Shown here in pieces: positions 31,851-44,817 of a stretch of 58,363 bases of DNA. The translations under genes and the position numbers were made by a program. This DNA comes from Leucogyrophana mollusca (lineage: Eukaryota; Basidiomycota; Agaricomycetes; Boletales), in NCBI GenBank assembly GCA_021014945.1, contig MU266508.1:1-58363 (forward strand). Direction: 5' to 3'. The number at the start of each line of letters is the position of its first letter. Position 1 is the stretch's first letter. The notes beneath the pieces were generated by a model that saw only the letters and a program-made list of their open reading frames with translations, had not been told where the DNA came from and made no database searches.

Positions 31851-31952
31851 GGTGTGACAGACGAAGCAGCTGAGAAGCTCTCCGAGAATGATCTCAAAAA
31901 ATATTACCCGACGGAGTCACTCTGGGTTTACTGGTGGATGAAGCCAGAGTGA
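31540..31952 (+). pseudogene. Unrecognised gene, C-terminal exons of a decayed copy
   Basis: A readable protein piece runs from VLVSSNEVFWVAGLDDGP through YAPKYAECGECHSVNKTVFH and HPTGLYFGPDDG, then across a likely intron (acceptor near 31840) into WFKGVTDEAAEKLSEND and ESLWVYWWMKPE, stopping at 31950-31952. The same gene, more decayed, lies at 22,340-22,620, and possible N-terminal pieces start at ATG 31230 and 22097. I do not recognise the family. The CxxC in ECGEC is the only notable motif. Confidence 0.5.
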
Positions 31953-32378
31953 TGCGAAGGGACTCCGTAGCGGTGGGCTTGGGAGGCGTCGATGTCACTA
32001 AGTATCGTGTCGGAGGCTGTATGGGACCACATCTCCGGGTGGAGGACTGACGAGAGGAAACAGCGATGGCGAGTCAACAGGCGGACTTCTGCAGGAGATT
32101 TGGGATTGGGAGAGACAGTACTTATTCCTCTACTAGCCATCCACTGCTTACATTAATTTTTACCTTCATGCTCTCCGCGTAGAAGTTATATCTGTAGCGC
32201 GCGTTTTAAACAATTGCAGCACCATATTTCCACCCGCTATTCGTTGAGTCATCGTCCCTTTGATATACGCCCTGCAGATACGCCGATTTCATTCAAATCC
32301 GCAGCACCGCCAACTTATCTGCAAACGACAATAGAACTCACCACCAATATCGAATGCAGCATCGCGTATCAACCAACA

Positions 32379-35300
32379 TCAAGCCCCAATGTGAACGAAC
32401 ACGATCCTCTGCTCGAGGGGGACTGCTTTCTTGTCCACCGTCCGCATAGCTGTGTTCAGTGATGCCGCCGCCTTTGTGTAGTTCATCCCGTGCTCGAACA
32501 TCGTCTTGTAGAATACCGAGACCATGTGGTGAGCGATCTCGTCGTCGACAGCCCACATCGTCCCTATCACGCTCTTGAACCCCGCAAACTGCATCCCTGC
32601 AGCTAGATGGATCACCTCGTCCGGTGTTTTCGCATCCCCGACCGCAGTGTGACAGGCGGAGAGAAACGCGAACTCTGGGTGGGAGATATCGGCCCGAACA
32701 ATGTCGAGAAGGGAGAGTGGCTTGTCGTGCATGGCAAAACACGAGTTGAAGGCCTGAGTCGTGTCTTGTTTACCGTGGCAGGCGAGGTGAACCCAAGAGT
32801 TCCTGCAGAGTGCGTCCAGTGCCGCGCGTTTTGTAGCAGCAGTATCGGCTAGACGCACGAAAGGCACAGATGATGGCAATTGGCGTAGAACGAGGTCGAG
32901 TTCCGCATTCACAGTGAGGAGCTCCTTTTCATAACTTCCGCTACTGGGCATTGCTTGGCCAATTGCAGCGAACTTTGGGGTAATCAATGGCTCTATGGCG
33001 TTATTTCTCCTCGTCCTGATAAGAGCCGACAGTGTTGGCGTGTACGATGTGATGTATAGATCGGACAGGCCCAACTCGCCCTTGCGGTATGGACCGGCAG
33101 CGTGCAATGGTAGTGATGTGAACTTGGACGTCGGGCACAACCAGATCCGCGAAGCTGCTGGGACCTGAATATCCCCAAGCGCACGGACGATGGGATGCGC
33201 GACGAAATGCCAAAGCGATCGCAGGAGAGAGAACAACTCCTTCCGCCCACCATTCTCGTGCCCAGTAAAACTAAAATGCGAATGAGTTTTCAGTACACAA
33301 GCAAACTCCAATTCCAATTGAGTGACATCTTGCAAAGTGATATTTCGAAGGGGTATGTGATGTGGAGGACCATCCCGGAGAACAATGAGTGCGTCGCAGG
33401 AGTATTCGCTTGCGTTGATCAAAATGACAGGGCCTTTAATGGCAGCCTGCTGGAGATCGGAATAGAGCGGAGGTAGCAGGAACCGAGAGAAACCCTCCAC
33501 CCGTCGTACTTTGCACACGACGGAATCCCATTCTTCGGCCAGGCGTCGATGACGTCGTGCTTCTTCGTCGCGAGAACTACCCTTCTCATCCTGCAACCCT
33601 CCAGTCGACCCGTTGAGCTCCGAGCTGATTCGCTGAAGATCTTTCGCCAGCCTTTTACCTTGTGCGTTCGCATCAGAAAGCTGTTGGAGAGGCGTATGGA
33701 GGTTTGCCATCTGTGTCCATATTATTCCCCTTCCCTGCTCCAGTAGTTCCACTGCAGTAGCAGGCTCGTTTCGACGCAGAGCGCAAGAGGCAGCGTTAGC
33801 CGCTAAGGAGGAAGAGATGCTTTTGAGGAATGTGTGGCGTGATACAACAGACGACCTTGAAATGGTGTGACGGTCAAGGTTGGCCAAGGATACTCTGTAA
33901 GCGTTCAATGCAGAAACACGATCAAACGTCTCTGCCGCTTCAACCCATATCAGTGAGTACTGAACTTGGCGCCATGAACCGCAGTTCGTATCAGTGGAAG
34001 CCATTTCATGGTACCGCAAAGCGACATCGAGATCGGCCCCGTCGCCGAACAGGTTAAACCGAGCGGCAAGGGCGATGGCGAGGTCGCTAAGTGATGCGGA
34101 GCGCAAGGGGTGCCCTTGTGGACAAAATGCCAGGGCCGCACAATTGAGCTGAATGGCTTCATCCAGGTCGACTCTGTCGCCGAACCGCTTGAATCGAGTG
34201 GAAAGGGTGGAAGCGAGGTGATTCAGGGACGTGGAGTGACCGGCATGCCCCGGTGGACATAACGCGAGGGCTGCGCGATGTAGCTCGGCGGATTCATCCA
34301 GGTGGGCTCTGTCGCCAAACTGCTTGAATCGAGTGGAAAGGGTGTCAGCGAGGCTGATCAGAGAGATGGGGTGATGGGCATGCCCTGGTGGACACAACGT
34401 GAGGCCTGCGCGATTCAGCTCCGTGGCTTCGTCCAAGTCAGCTCTGTTACCGAATTCGTTGAATCGAGTGAAAAGGGTGGAAGCGAGGTTGTTCAGGGAT
34501 GCGATGTGCCCATGGTGCCCTGGTGGACACAACACGAAGGCCGTACGATTCAGCTCAATGGCTTCATTCAGATCGGCTCTGTCGCCGAACTGCTTGAAAC
34601 GAGTTAAAAGGGTGATAGCAAGGTTACTCAGGGATATGAAGTGATGGGCGTGCCCTGGTGGACATAACGCGAGGCCTGCACGATTCAACTCCATGGCTTT
34701 GTATAGGTCGGCTCTGTCGCCAAACTTGTTGAATCGAGTGGAAAAGGTAGAAGCGAGGTTGTTCAGGGATGTGATGTGACCGCGGTGCCCTGGTGGACAT
34801 AACACGAGGGCTGCGCGATTCAGCTCAATGGCTTCGTTCAGGTCGGCTCTGTCGCCGAACTGATTGAATCGAGTTAAAAGGGTGTTAGCGAGATTGCCAA
34901 GGGACGTGGAGTGACCGGCATGCCCTGATGGACACAACGCGAGGGCTGCGCGATTCAGCTCCATGGCTTCGTTCAGGTTGACTTTATCACCAAACTCGTT
35001 GAATCGAGTGGTAAGAATGTCAGCAAGGTTGTTCAGAGACGTGGAGCGACCGTGGTGCCCTGGTGGACGCAACACGAGGGCTGCACGATGCAGCTCCATG
35101 GCTTCATCCAGGTCGGCTTTGTTGCCGAACTTGTTGAATCGAGTGAAAAGGGTGTCAGCAAGTTTGCTCAGGGATATGGAGTGGTGGGCATGCCCTGGTG
35201 GACATAACACGAGGCTTGTGCGATTCAGCTCCATGGCTTCGTTCAGATCGGCGCTGTCGCCGAACTCGTTGAATCGAGTGGAAAGGGTGGAAGCGAGGTT

Positions 35301-36837
35301 GCTCAGGGATGTGGAGTGACCGGCATGCCCTAATGGACACAACGCGAGAGCTGCGCGATTCAGCTTCATGGCTTCATTCAGGTCAACTCTGTTGCCGAAC
35401 TGCTTGAATCGAGTTAAAAGTGTGACAGCAAGGTTGCTCAGGGACGTGGAATGACTGGCATATCCTGGTGGACACAACACGATGGCTGCGCGATTCAGCT
35501 CGATGGCTTTGTCCAGGTCGGCTCTGTCGCCAAACTCGTTGAATCGAGTGGAAAGGGTGGAAGCGAAGTGCATCAGGGATGTGGAGTGACCGGTGTGCCC
35601 TGGTGGGCACAACACGAGGGCTGCGCGATTCAGCTCCATGGCTTCGCTCAGGTCGGCTCTGTCGCCGAACTCGTTGAATCGAGTGGAGAGGGTGAGGGCA
35701 AGGTTGTTCATAGACACGACGTGACCGCGGTGCCCTGGTGGACACAACACGACGGCTGCGCGATTCAGCTCGATGGCTTCGTCTAGGTCAGTTTTGTCGC
35801 CAAACTCATTGAATCGAGTGGAAAGGGTGGAAGCGAGGTTGTTCAGGGACGTGGAATGACCGCGGTGCCCTGGTGGACGCAACGCAAGGGCTGCGCGGTT
35901 CAGCCCCATGGCTTCGTCCAGGTCGGCTCCGTCACCGAACGTGTTGAATCGAGTGAGAAGGGTGTCAGCGAGCCAGACCAGCGATGTAGAGTGTTCGGGG
36001 TGCCCTGCCGGACGCAACACGAGCGAGACACGATGATAATCAATTGCCTGCTCCAACTTCTCTCTATGACAGCTCTCCTCAAAATCGAAAGATATCACGG
36101 TGCAGGCGAAGTCATGTACGGACTGCACAGCTGAAGGTTCCAGTTCCCTCATTTCATCTTGACATCGAGGCTTGGCCAGGTTCTAAGAAATAGCGTCTCC
36201 GTCGGTCCTGACAGCCTAGATCAAATGAATCATGTACCTCGTCAACGACGGGACGTTCAGCTTCGGCGTGTGCACCTCGTTCGACTTTCACAATGAGATA
36301 GCCTTCTTCATGGGGTGCTTTCGCCGGGAGAGTCAGATCTAGGGACAAAAATCAGTCTCTACGTCACGGTAACAGTGAGGGGTGAGGTACTTGTAAATTT
36401 GCTACCGCATCCCATCAGCTGCTGGGCAGTAGCTCTTGATTCCCAAATAACCTCGTCCCCTCTCGGGTGGTCCGGGAGCATTGCTTCCCAGCATTCGTAC
36501 ACACGAAGCGCAATGTATGATGCCTTCACTGCTATCCTAAATTCATACCGATATGGTCAGGCTACATGGAAATGCTGAGTCGAGAACACATACAGTGGAA
36601 AAGAAACGTTCCATTCGATGGTTGACTGAGGCGAGGGTGCTAGCTCGGCTGTCCGTCCGTGCTTTCCGTCCACCTCGACGGCAACGTAGAAGTTCGTCGG
36701 GTGGTTCTCATCAGATGGAGGCAAGCCAGTGGCTCCGACGACTGCAACAGTTCAAGTAAGTTTTGGACTGAGAAACTAGCTCAGTATCTCTACGTACCTG
36801 TGAGCAAGAATTCTATCTTTCCTTTGGTAGATTCCAT
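32379..36837 (-). CDS. C2-TPR-CHAT protein (caspase-like CHAT protease domain)
   Basis: The main exon, from about 36152 to 32379, encodes 1,257 residues. After a 60-residue lead come about fifteen 45-residue tetratricopeptide-type repeats (residues about 61-718), then a linker and a C-terminal CHAT domain with the catalytic pair His in VHLACHG (about 1126) and Cys in FLSACHT (about 1167). Upstream exons add a C2-like domain: 36837-36798 starts MESTKGKIEFLLT and splices (intron 36797-36742) to VVGATGLPPSDENHP and NFYVAVEVDGKHGRTAELAP; further pieces at about 36510-36390 and 36335-36240 lead to the TPR exon, but their junctions are not all resolved. A TATATA lies about 50 bp before the ATG. CHAT proteases with TPR sensors act as regulated proteases in bacteria; the fungal role is unknown. 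Confidence 0.88.
34082..35972 (-). repeat. 135-bp coding tandem repeat (TPR array)
   Basis: About fourteen full units of 135 bp plus a partial one, in frame, each built on the pattern LAxTLxTRFNxFGDRADLxEA then MELNRAALxLCPPGHxxHSxS. The units are similar enough at the DNA level to allow unequal crossing over. Confidence 0.9.
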
Positions 36838-37654
36838 GTCGCCAGGTATCTGAAATCACTCTCGCGAAGGAAATGGGCAGTCAGAGAGGTATATACCAGC
36901 GAAATGAAGGGTGGGCGTGTATAGGGAAGTAGTTGGCTAAGAACACTGGGGCTGCTCGATGCGATGTACTGTGCACGTCCGGTGAGATATCGTGCGCCAT
37001 AATTATGATTCCGATAAGCGGAGAACGCGACGAATGGCATCGATATAATTATAATGTATAGCCCGGGATAAGTTTGGCATCGAGAAATGATCGATGGTGA
37101 TACCAGCGGTGGAATGTCGTTGAGAGGCTGATCGAAGAAAATGGAGAACAGACTCTGCTGGCAGGGATTGTCGGGATACTCAAGTTGATTTCTGGTCGGC
37201 ATACGTAACCTTGACACAGCCGGCATTAGCTCCGACTGCTGAGCTCAGTCACCGACGCATCAAGGGTCATGACCTGGCCAAGTCCTGTGTATGGCATCGT
37301 TAACCACCAAGAGAATCCTGCGGCGGGTTAGTCCTAGTCCTGGACCAGACCGCAATGCCTGTACAAATCGCCGGTATCCTCATCTATCCTCATCCCTCAC
37401 GACCAACGTCCCATTAGGTTTTTCTCGACCTCATTATTTTTCTACGTATCTATTTTATTTTCACTTGCCTATATCGACCTCTTTTTTTCAATTATCACTA
37501 GTATTGACCGCCCCCGAAGCCCCACATCGTGCTGATACACGTACAATATGAATACAAGTACAAATACAACAGCTAAAGTGAACACAGTGCAAGTGGAGAT
37601 ACATTCGAGATAGTCGTACATGCCCGATTCGCAGATAATTGGATGACCCGGTCC
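36838..37654. other. Intergenic, no gene seen
   Basis: Promoter side of the CHAT gene and 3' side of the first MDR gene. No supported coding frame. Confidence 0.4.
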
Positions 37655-39219
37655 TCACGCACTCTCCCCCTCCCAAGGATGAACGACAAGCTTCCGCGCA
37701 CTGACCTTATAATTCCGTAGCCTCTCCAGCCCGGACACGATCCCGCCCAAGCCACCGGGCACGACCTCCACCGCAGTGGGCTATACGCAGGCCAGTCAGT
37801 TAGTCCCACCCAGTCATAAAAACACTTACCACAACATCGCCCCCCTCAAGCAGCGCCGGGAGCTCGCGCATAACGACGGCCCCGAACGGCATGTTCGCCG
37901 GCACGTGGAAGTCGCTGTCGACAGGGACGACATGCTTCCCTTCCCCCTCCCGCTCTTTGATCGATTTGCGCATGGTGACGATGATGTACCCCCCACGGGC
38001 GAGGATATCGTATCCCCCCTGCTGCGTGTCCGGGAGCGAGACTGCATCGTACACGAGTTTCACAGGCGCTCCTGACGTTAGTGCGGAGACTTCGTTTGCG
38101 ATGGCGGAGAACGGGAGGTGGCGGTCGATGACGTGCGTCGCACCAAGAGACGTGAGGAGGGGTGCGTTGACTGGGGACGCAGTGGTCAGTATTGGTGAGA
38201 AGCCGGACAGGCGCAGCAGCTGGATGGCTGATTCGTCGCGGACATTGGCGTTCATCGGATGATTGAGCATGTATGGTGGCATTGAGCGAACGTTTGTCGT
38301 CCCAATGAGGGAACATTGACGTGGATTGAGCATGGAATGCGCATACTCAGCCTCAGAGCATTATAACCTTGGTAGGGTACGCACCGTATTGCCCCACAGA
38401 CGAAGACCCCCCGAGGACGAGAACGGGGTGCCCTGCGTACCGCTCGCGGCCACCGTTGTTCCAGGGGGCCTGGTACCCGATCCCAAGGGGAGCCGGTGTG
38501 TAAAGAGGGACGGTGGCAGTGGCGATCCCAAGGGGTATGGTAGCTGCTTGGTCAAAGGATATCTTGGCTGGGATCTGGGGGAACGGAGGTTCAATATCCG
38601 CATATCAACAACGATGCTGATTTGGAATTGAAGTCGGAAGTAGAGTTGACGCCTGGGCCTGAGGGCTTACCTTGGCGGCTATCGCAGCTGGGATGGCGAC
38701 ATACTGCTGGAAGGCGCCCGTTCTGACTCCGACGGTGCCCTCGTGAAGACTGGGTGTGCATATGAGCAAACGTTCGTCTGATGAAACAGAATAGAGAGAT
38801 CAAGGGAATGGAGAGAGAAGGAAAGAAGGAAACATAATGAATAACGTACACTCTGTCGCCCACTCCGAACTGAGAAACACCCTCGCCCAAAGCCTCGACA
38901 GTCCCAGCAGCCTCGTGCCCGAGGATAGCGGGGTATCCGACATCGAGCCCAAGATCCTGTATCTTCCAATCTGTGTACGAGTATTAGTGTGTCGCACAGA
39001 TCATATCATTGGTATTTGGCGATAAGATATCCTCGCAGTGACATGCGAAGGGCACGAGTAACGACGCCGCTATTAGCATAAGTACATACCAACTGGGTTC
39101 AAACCGATCGAGTGGACCTTGACGAGGATCTCCCCGTGGCTTGGAGATGGGATGACTGATGGGCCGATGGCGAAGGCGCCATGCTTTTCGTTTAGCCAGA
39201 GGGCACTTTGCGAAGACAT
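37655..39219 (-). CDS. MDR-family zinc-independent oxidoreductase 1
   Basis: Exons 39219-39090, 38970-38850, 38749-38671, 38574-38385, 38227-37830 and 37780-37655 encode 347 residues. The GroES-like N-terminal domain shows GEILVKVHSIGLNPVDWK and ILGHEAAGTVEALGEGVSQF; the Rossmann part shows VLVLGGSSSVGQYAIQLLRLSGF, followed by SLGATHVIDRH. The usual catalytic zinc cysteine in the N-terminal domain is replaced (NPVDW), which puts it with quinone-reductase or enoyl-reductase-like fungal MDR enzymes of the ToxD type, using NADPH. The substrate is unknown. Intron positions and phases equal those of the next gene. Confidence 0.92.
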
Positions 39220-39620
39220 GGTGGTGATGGATGCAGACTTGGTGGTGATGAAACGCCGGGGGAAGGAGAGGTGGCTCGTAAATAGACGGCCAAGTGGAGG
39301 CATCATCGATAGGGATGTGGATCCGATTCCTAGGCCCTCGTTGTCCCCGTCGGGGGAGTGATATCATCCTGTCACCTCGCAAGCTGCCGTCATCTTATCA
39401 AAACACGTATGGAAGACATCATGGGCTCCATCTAGCACGCATCACATCCATGAAGAATTCGAAGGAGGGAATGTCCATACAACGGGTATATCATGAAGCC
39501 TATACATAGCATAACATCAACGTCAACACCCACAAACCTAAAGAAGGAAGGGTCCAGGTCTTCTAACTGGAGAAATAAACAAGGTATAGAGCGGCACCCC
39601 TACGGCACGCAGTGCATGAT

Positions 39621-40939
39621 TCATGCAGTTTCCCAAGGGTGAACCACGAGCTTCTTAGCGCTGACGAGATTGTTCTTCAGCTTCTTCAAACCGGGCGCAA
39701 TGCCGTTCAGTCCGCCGGGAACTACCTCGACAGCATTCGGCTGTAAAGCGCACATTAGTTACGTTGGAATAGGTATTATGACTGCGGACGGACGAGAACG
39801 TACCACTATTTCGCCATCTTCGAGTAGTTTCGGCAACTGTTGGGCAACTATAGTCCCGAGTGCGAGGTTCTCGGGTATGTGGAAGTTCCCGTTCACGGGG
39901 ATGATTTGCTTGTCGTCGTCGTCATCGGCATCGATGGTAGAGGGGAGCGTGATCACGATGTGACCTCCAGGAGCTAGTAGATCGTACCCTCCCTGTTGTG
40001 TATCCTCGTGCGAGACAGCGTCGTATACAAGCTTGATGTGTGCAGCTGTGACTTTGGAAATCTCACGGGAGATGGCTGAAAAAGGAAGGTTGCGGTCGAT
40101 CACATGCGTAGCACCGAGAGACTTCAGGTGCGCTTTGTTATGAGGCGACGCAGTGGTGATGATCGGCGAGAAGCCGGATAGTCTGGCGAATTGGATGACT
40201 GTGGGCGGGGTGAGCATCGAAACACAGTGGGTGGCGATGTAGGTGCTCACCATATTGTCCGACGGAAGAAGACCCGCCGAGGATGACGATAGGGCGCCCG
40301 CGATATTTCCTACGTCCACCGTTCCATGGTGCTTGGTAGCCAACACCGATCGTTGGCTGCGTGTATAGGGGAACCACAGCAGTAGCCACGCCGACCGACA
40401 AAGCTGCAGCTTGATCAAAGGATATGTTGTCGGGGATCTGAGTGGCCGATTCATCAACACCAACGTCTCCGCCACGACCTGCACATCTTCTCACCTTTAT
40501 GGCTATTGAAGCTGGGCAGATAACGAACTGCTGAAAGGCGGCCTTCCTGTTATCTGTGCCGGTAGTAGTTGCGTGAAACCTATTCGGGCTATCAGCACTC
40601 GTGAACGCGCCAAAAAGCCCATGGCATACACTCTGTCGCCCTTCGCGAACTGGGAGACGCCATCCCCGACGGCCTCAACGGTCCCCGAGACCTCGTGCCC
40701 AAGGACAATGGGATATCTCTCGATCCAAAGACCGAGCTCTTGTAATTTCCAGTCTAACGGTTAAGTTGATCAGCGACAGATGATGGGTGCGCTAGGTGCT
40801 TAACCTTACCAACTGGGTTAAGTCCGATCGCGTGTATTTTGACGAGAATCTCCCCTCGAGCGGGAGTTGGGATGATGGTAGGGCCAATACTGAATGCACC
40901 AGCCTTCTCCGTGAGCCAAAGAGAGATTTGCGAAGGCAT
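39621..40939 (-). CDS. MDR-family zinc-independent oxidoreductase 2 (tandem paralogue)
   Basis: Exons 40939-40810, 40753-40630, 40579-40495, 40437-40251, 40198-39804 and 39740-39621 encode 346 residues. It shares the start LWLTEKAGAFSIGPTIIP, the DWKLQELGL junction, the dinucleotide-binding VILGGSSSVGQY and the C-terminal KKLVVHPWE with gene 1. The surface loop before the last exon has an aspartate run (DADDDDDK) in place of a charged KEREGEG stretch. All five introns sit at the same positions, so the pair arose by tandem duplication. Both frames are intact. Confidence 0.92.
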
Positions 40940-43900
40940 GGTGGGTAATGAGGGTGGGGTTGGTGCTGTTGAGTGAAGCGTCGATACTGAGCGTCCGTTC
41001 GAACATTTATAACCAAAGTGTAGTACAGTCATGGATCTGAGCCTCACTGTTGCCGTTAGAGGCCAATGACTTTGATTTCATTCCAAAGATTGATTGCCCG
41101 GACCATGCACAAACCTCATGCCTAGCCATCAGCTTCATAACACTGGAAAACGTGGTACATACACACCTTGAACTCCAAACAGCCTGGCATGTTGTCATCT
41201 CCTCGCCATCCGAAAAATCGAGAACTTGAGACTCCTCAGTCGGTTTTTTGCCACGATGTTATGACCAACACGCCTAGCAGCTTCGTTTTTCAGGCAGGCA
41301 GCTTGCAGGTTCCGCATCCTTGAGCTATGCAGCCGGATAATTATTTCCCTGAGCTCTATGACATCTGGCATTTGCGTATCCGCAAACTAGCAGCAGTGGC
41401 AATGATCGTGAAGGCCCATTAACCATATCCTTCCGATTGACTCGCCTCCTTCGAGAGGTAAATTTTTTCTGATCGGACTCGGAGGGTCTATGAAAGGTCG
41501 AAACACCACGGTTGATGATTTTGTTACAGGATAAGTTGCTGCAACCATGGTGGGAACAAGGCTCAGTTGTCTTCGATTTTCATGGGAATTTACCAGACAC
41601 CATCCCACTCCGAGGCTACCCATCGTTCAAGCGCTCATCCACGGCCCCCGTGCTCGTTTTCTGTAGCGAAATGACGAACGGCTTCGTGGAAACAGCTCTT
41701 ACGACCCTTGAGCTGTGCCGCACAGTCCATAGACTCTTATTTCTAGACCGTGACTGCCGAGCGCTGGATTCTACGATCATCTGATGGTAAGTCTGATGGT
41801 GGCTCGGAATCTCTCAATCAACACATAATGGTGAGCACGCAAAACGGAAAACGCTGATCCTATGTAAACGAAACGCAACAGTAGTGCGTGGCCTTCACAC
41901 CACCTAGGCTCTCTCGGGCTTTCCTCTCTGGCCCTCGCACACCCCCCTTACTTTCCGGATTGGTATTGTGATTTCGTCCATCAATCGAATGTGATGCCCC
42001 AATCCACGTTGTTCTATGCAATTTCGATTTGGTCTCCCCTCCTTGTCAGCACACACGCACCCGCGGCACCCAGCTGGCAGCCTGAAGAGGAAGGGTCGAC
42101 TTCGGTCCGTCGCCCAGTGAAACCGGAGGTAGTTTGGGATTCATGCGCGATGAAGGACCATGGATTGGGGTGTGTGACCATTATGGTATTCTGGGGGAAG
42201 GAGCTGGACACATGGTCCAGTGTAACCGGACGTTTCGTTGGGCAAGCATAATGACCAAGAACATATGTTTCTGACAAGGTAAGCGATGCCCCATTTCCCA
42301 ACAGCAAGCAGGGGAGATTACGCACTTACCTTGAGAGGAATAACGGTAGTTATTATGATCCGGTTCTGAAGAATTCTGTGGAGACCAGATATGCGACCTT
42401 GTAAAACGTGGCCGCTAGGTGCGTCTACCTTTCGTATTCTTCGAATTGTTCGTTTGTTTCTCGTGCAGCGAACGTTCTTAGAAGTTTCTACGCAGACGTT
42501 ACGAGTGCGAAATGTATTGCTGGATGCTGATACTCACACACGCAACCGCAAGAAGTAACCGCAACGGTCTTGACATCGACACTCGGTAACAGTAGCATCC
42601 GACTTGAGCTAAGGGCACGCAAATCTAGCAGATCGAGCCGCGACATGTCAGCTCAAGCGATGGTTGATCGTGGCTTCGAAAGTAAACATGTCAGGGAGCG
42701 TTTCGAACCAGATCGAAGGACATGCGTACCCCGCCGTACCAGCGACTCGTCAGAAGAGTGAACCGATGCCTTCTGCCGGTGGACGAGACGAGTCTGTCCG
42801 CGTCGCTTGCTTGCTCTCGAGCCCGAGTCTCGATACTAACTTGCACAAACGGCTCCCATGTTGCTGGACTGACGGGGCGGCCTCTGTGGTAGGTGGTCTC
42901 CAACCTGCTCGTTGTCATTCGGCGGACATTGGAATTTGTCCCTATAGCAGGCTGCGGCTGTTCACCCACCAAACGCTGCGGCTTCATGCCGGTCTGCTCC
43001 CTGAGACCCTGAGGGGATGCCGTCTCTTGCTCCGTCCGCTCACCGCTTCTACTAGACTCGCAATCATCTAGCTTTTTTTCCCTGTCTTGTGTCTTGCCAC
43101 GGTCTGGGGTGTACATCGATCGTCAACTTCGCTTGGGGCTCAGAGTTCTGGATAGAGTGTCGTGCCATGGCAAGTCAAGGTAAACTGCTTGATCGCAAAG
43201 GCATTTAACATACCCTGCCCATTCTAGCCTAGTAGCAGACCGAAGCATTGCCATTTTTTGCTGGCAACAACGTTCTACGGAGATTCGCCCTTGCCATTGA
43301 ACGCAGATGGTGATTAGCCTGACTGCGATACTTATGCCGCGCGCCGCTTCGCGTCCAAAAGTGGATATCGTTTCGCCTTGACGAGCCAGACTCGGAAGGC
43401 TCCCTGTGCGCTTGACGTACGTGGGGAGTAGCGGATGCCCTGGGCGCAAGAATGAAATCAATCAGGCACGGCGCCGTTCCGTGGCACAGCAGACAGGGAT
43501 ACACCCGGAAGACCTTTGCCCTTTTTTAATGCCGGAGAGGAGCCGCGGGAAATTCTTCCTGGCCCGATAGGCTTGTCGTGTCTGTGCGCACCCGGAAGCA
43601 CCTGGTAAGTAATCTGATCGCCGTCGTATCGATAGGTATCGATCCTCCCACTGGAGTGTCGCTTTCATAAGACAAGCTGTGCCATTCTGGTTGCTGTCTC
43701 ACAAGTCACTGATGGATGTGACTACAAGAGAAGGCGAAGGCAGTTCCATCCAATGCAGTACATACCTATTTCCCTCACAACTCGCCGCATTACCTTCACA
43801 CGATACTTGGGTCTGGCCATGGAAGTAAACAGCTTTCCAAATGAACGGGCACATGATCGCATTCATTGTTCTCAAGGTGAAGGGACTCCTCGCGGTCCGA

Positions 43901-44817
43901 AATACAGCAACTGTACTTTCCTCGTGGGCAAGCGGGCAGCGCCGAACCGCTACGCGAAGGATTCTACCTAAGGCAAGGGGGCAGTGAGAGTCTTTCTTCG
44001 AGAGGCGCTAATTGATTGCAGCTGTTTCAGCTGTTGGGACCGGCGTTGACAGCCCGGATCGCAATGAGTTGATAAAGAGCCGTGCACCTGGACGACCTGC
44101 CTCTTGTGCCTCGAGGATAAAGGCGAAGGGGGACTTGCAGCGGAAGCAAATTGTGGTGATAAGCATATTTGGGCGCAACGTGCCACTCCAATGTGGCGTG
44201 TGTCGCCCCTTGGTGTCAATCCCAGTCAGAAAAGTCAAGGCGAGGTTGTCGTTATCGCCTTGCAGGGTCTTTTTTCAAGTATCACGAGCGTCTGTGACGT
44301 CGCCATCCTATAACACAGCCGCATTAGAGAACAAACGCCTACGAAGAGACTTTGAGGCTGAGTCGAAGAGACTTTAACCTCGCATTCGAAGATAAAGAAG
44401 CTCCGAGCGTCGATTCGAGACGGGTCTGCAAGGTACACACACTTTGCTGGAGGGAAAGGATAACGAAAAGCGTATCTATGTTTTGATGTGCCTTGCGTTC
44501 AAACTCAGCGGAACTGTTTCCAAAGATAAGCCGACTGTCCAATCGGGAATCTCATTGGCCGATAAGTGCACGTCCATAGCAATGGATTAGTCAGCATCAT
44601 CTCTTATCTTGCCAAGTATGCTGAAATAACAAACCAGCGGGAATAATATTGTACTATGACAAGTCTGGTCACACACAGCGAGGGCTTATATGAACTCCAG
44701 AGGCGCCCTTTCATCTCTTTCCCCCCGACGTTCACCATCATCGTTCGCAAGCTTTTTGCCGCTTAAATCTGCCCAAGCTCATCCCTTGACCCGCTCGTTA
44801 ATCTAGCAGGCCGCAGA
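40940..44817. other. Long intergenic stretch, at most one small gene
   Basis: About 3.9 kb with no gene I can name. Open frames are short and lack domain signatures. The only weak candidate is the small signal-peptide frame at 41994-42251. The 5' UTR and a tatatga box of the ammonium transporter are near 44685-44817. Confidence 0.4.
41994..42251 (+). CDS. Possible small secreted protein (weak)
   Basis: A single-exon frame of 85 residues that begins MPQSTLFYAISIWSPLLV and continues STHAPAAPSW, a plausible signal peptide. The rest has two cysteines and no family match. It may be chance. Confidence 0.2.
   Translation: MPQSTLFYAISIWSPLLVSTHAPAAPSWQPEEEGSTSVRRPVKPEVVWDSCAMKDHGLGCVTIMVFWGKELDTWSSVTGRFVGQA

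Noticed and set aside
42691..43116. 141-residue minus-strand frame rich in charged residues
   Set aside because: No recognisable domain, no splice partners, and similar-length frames occur by chance across this stretch.
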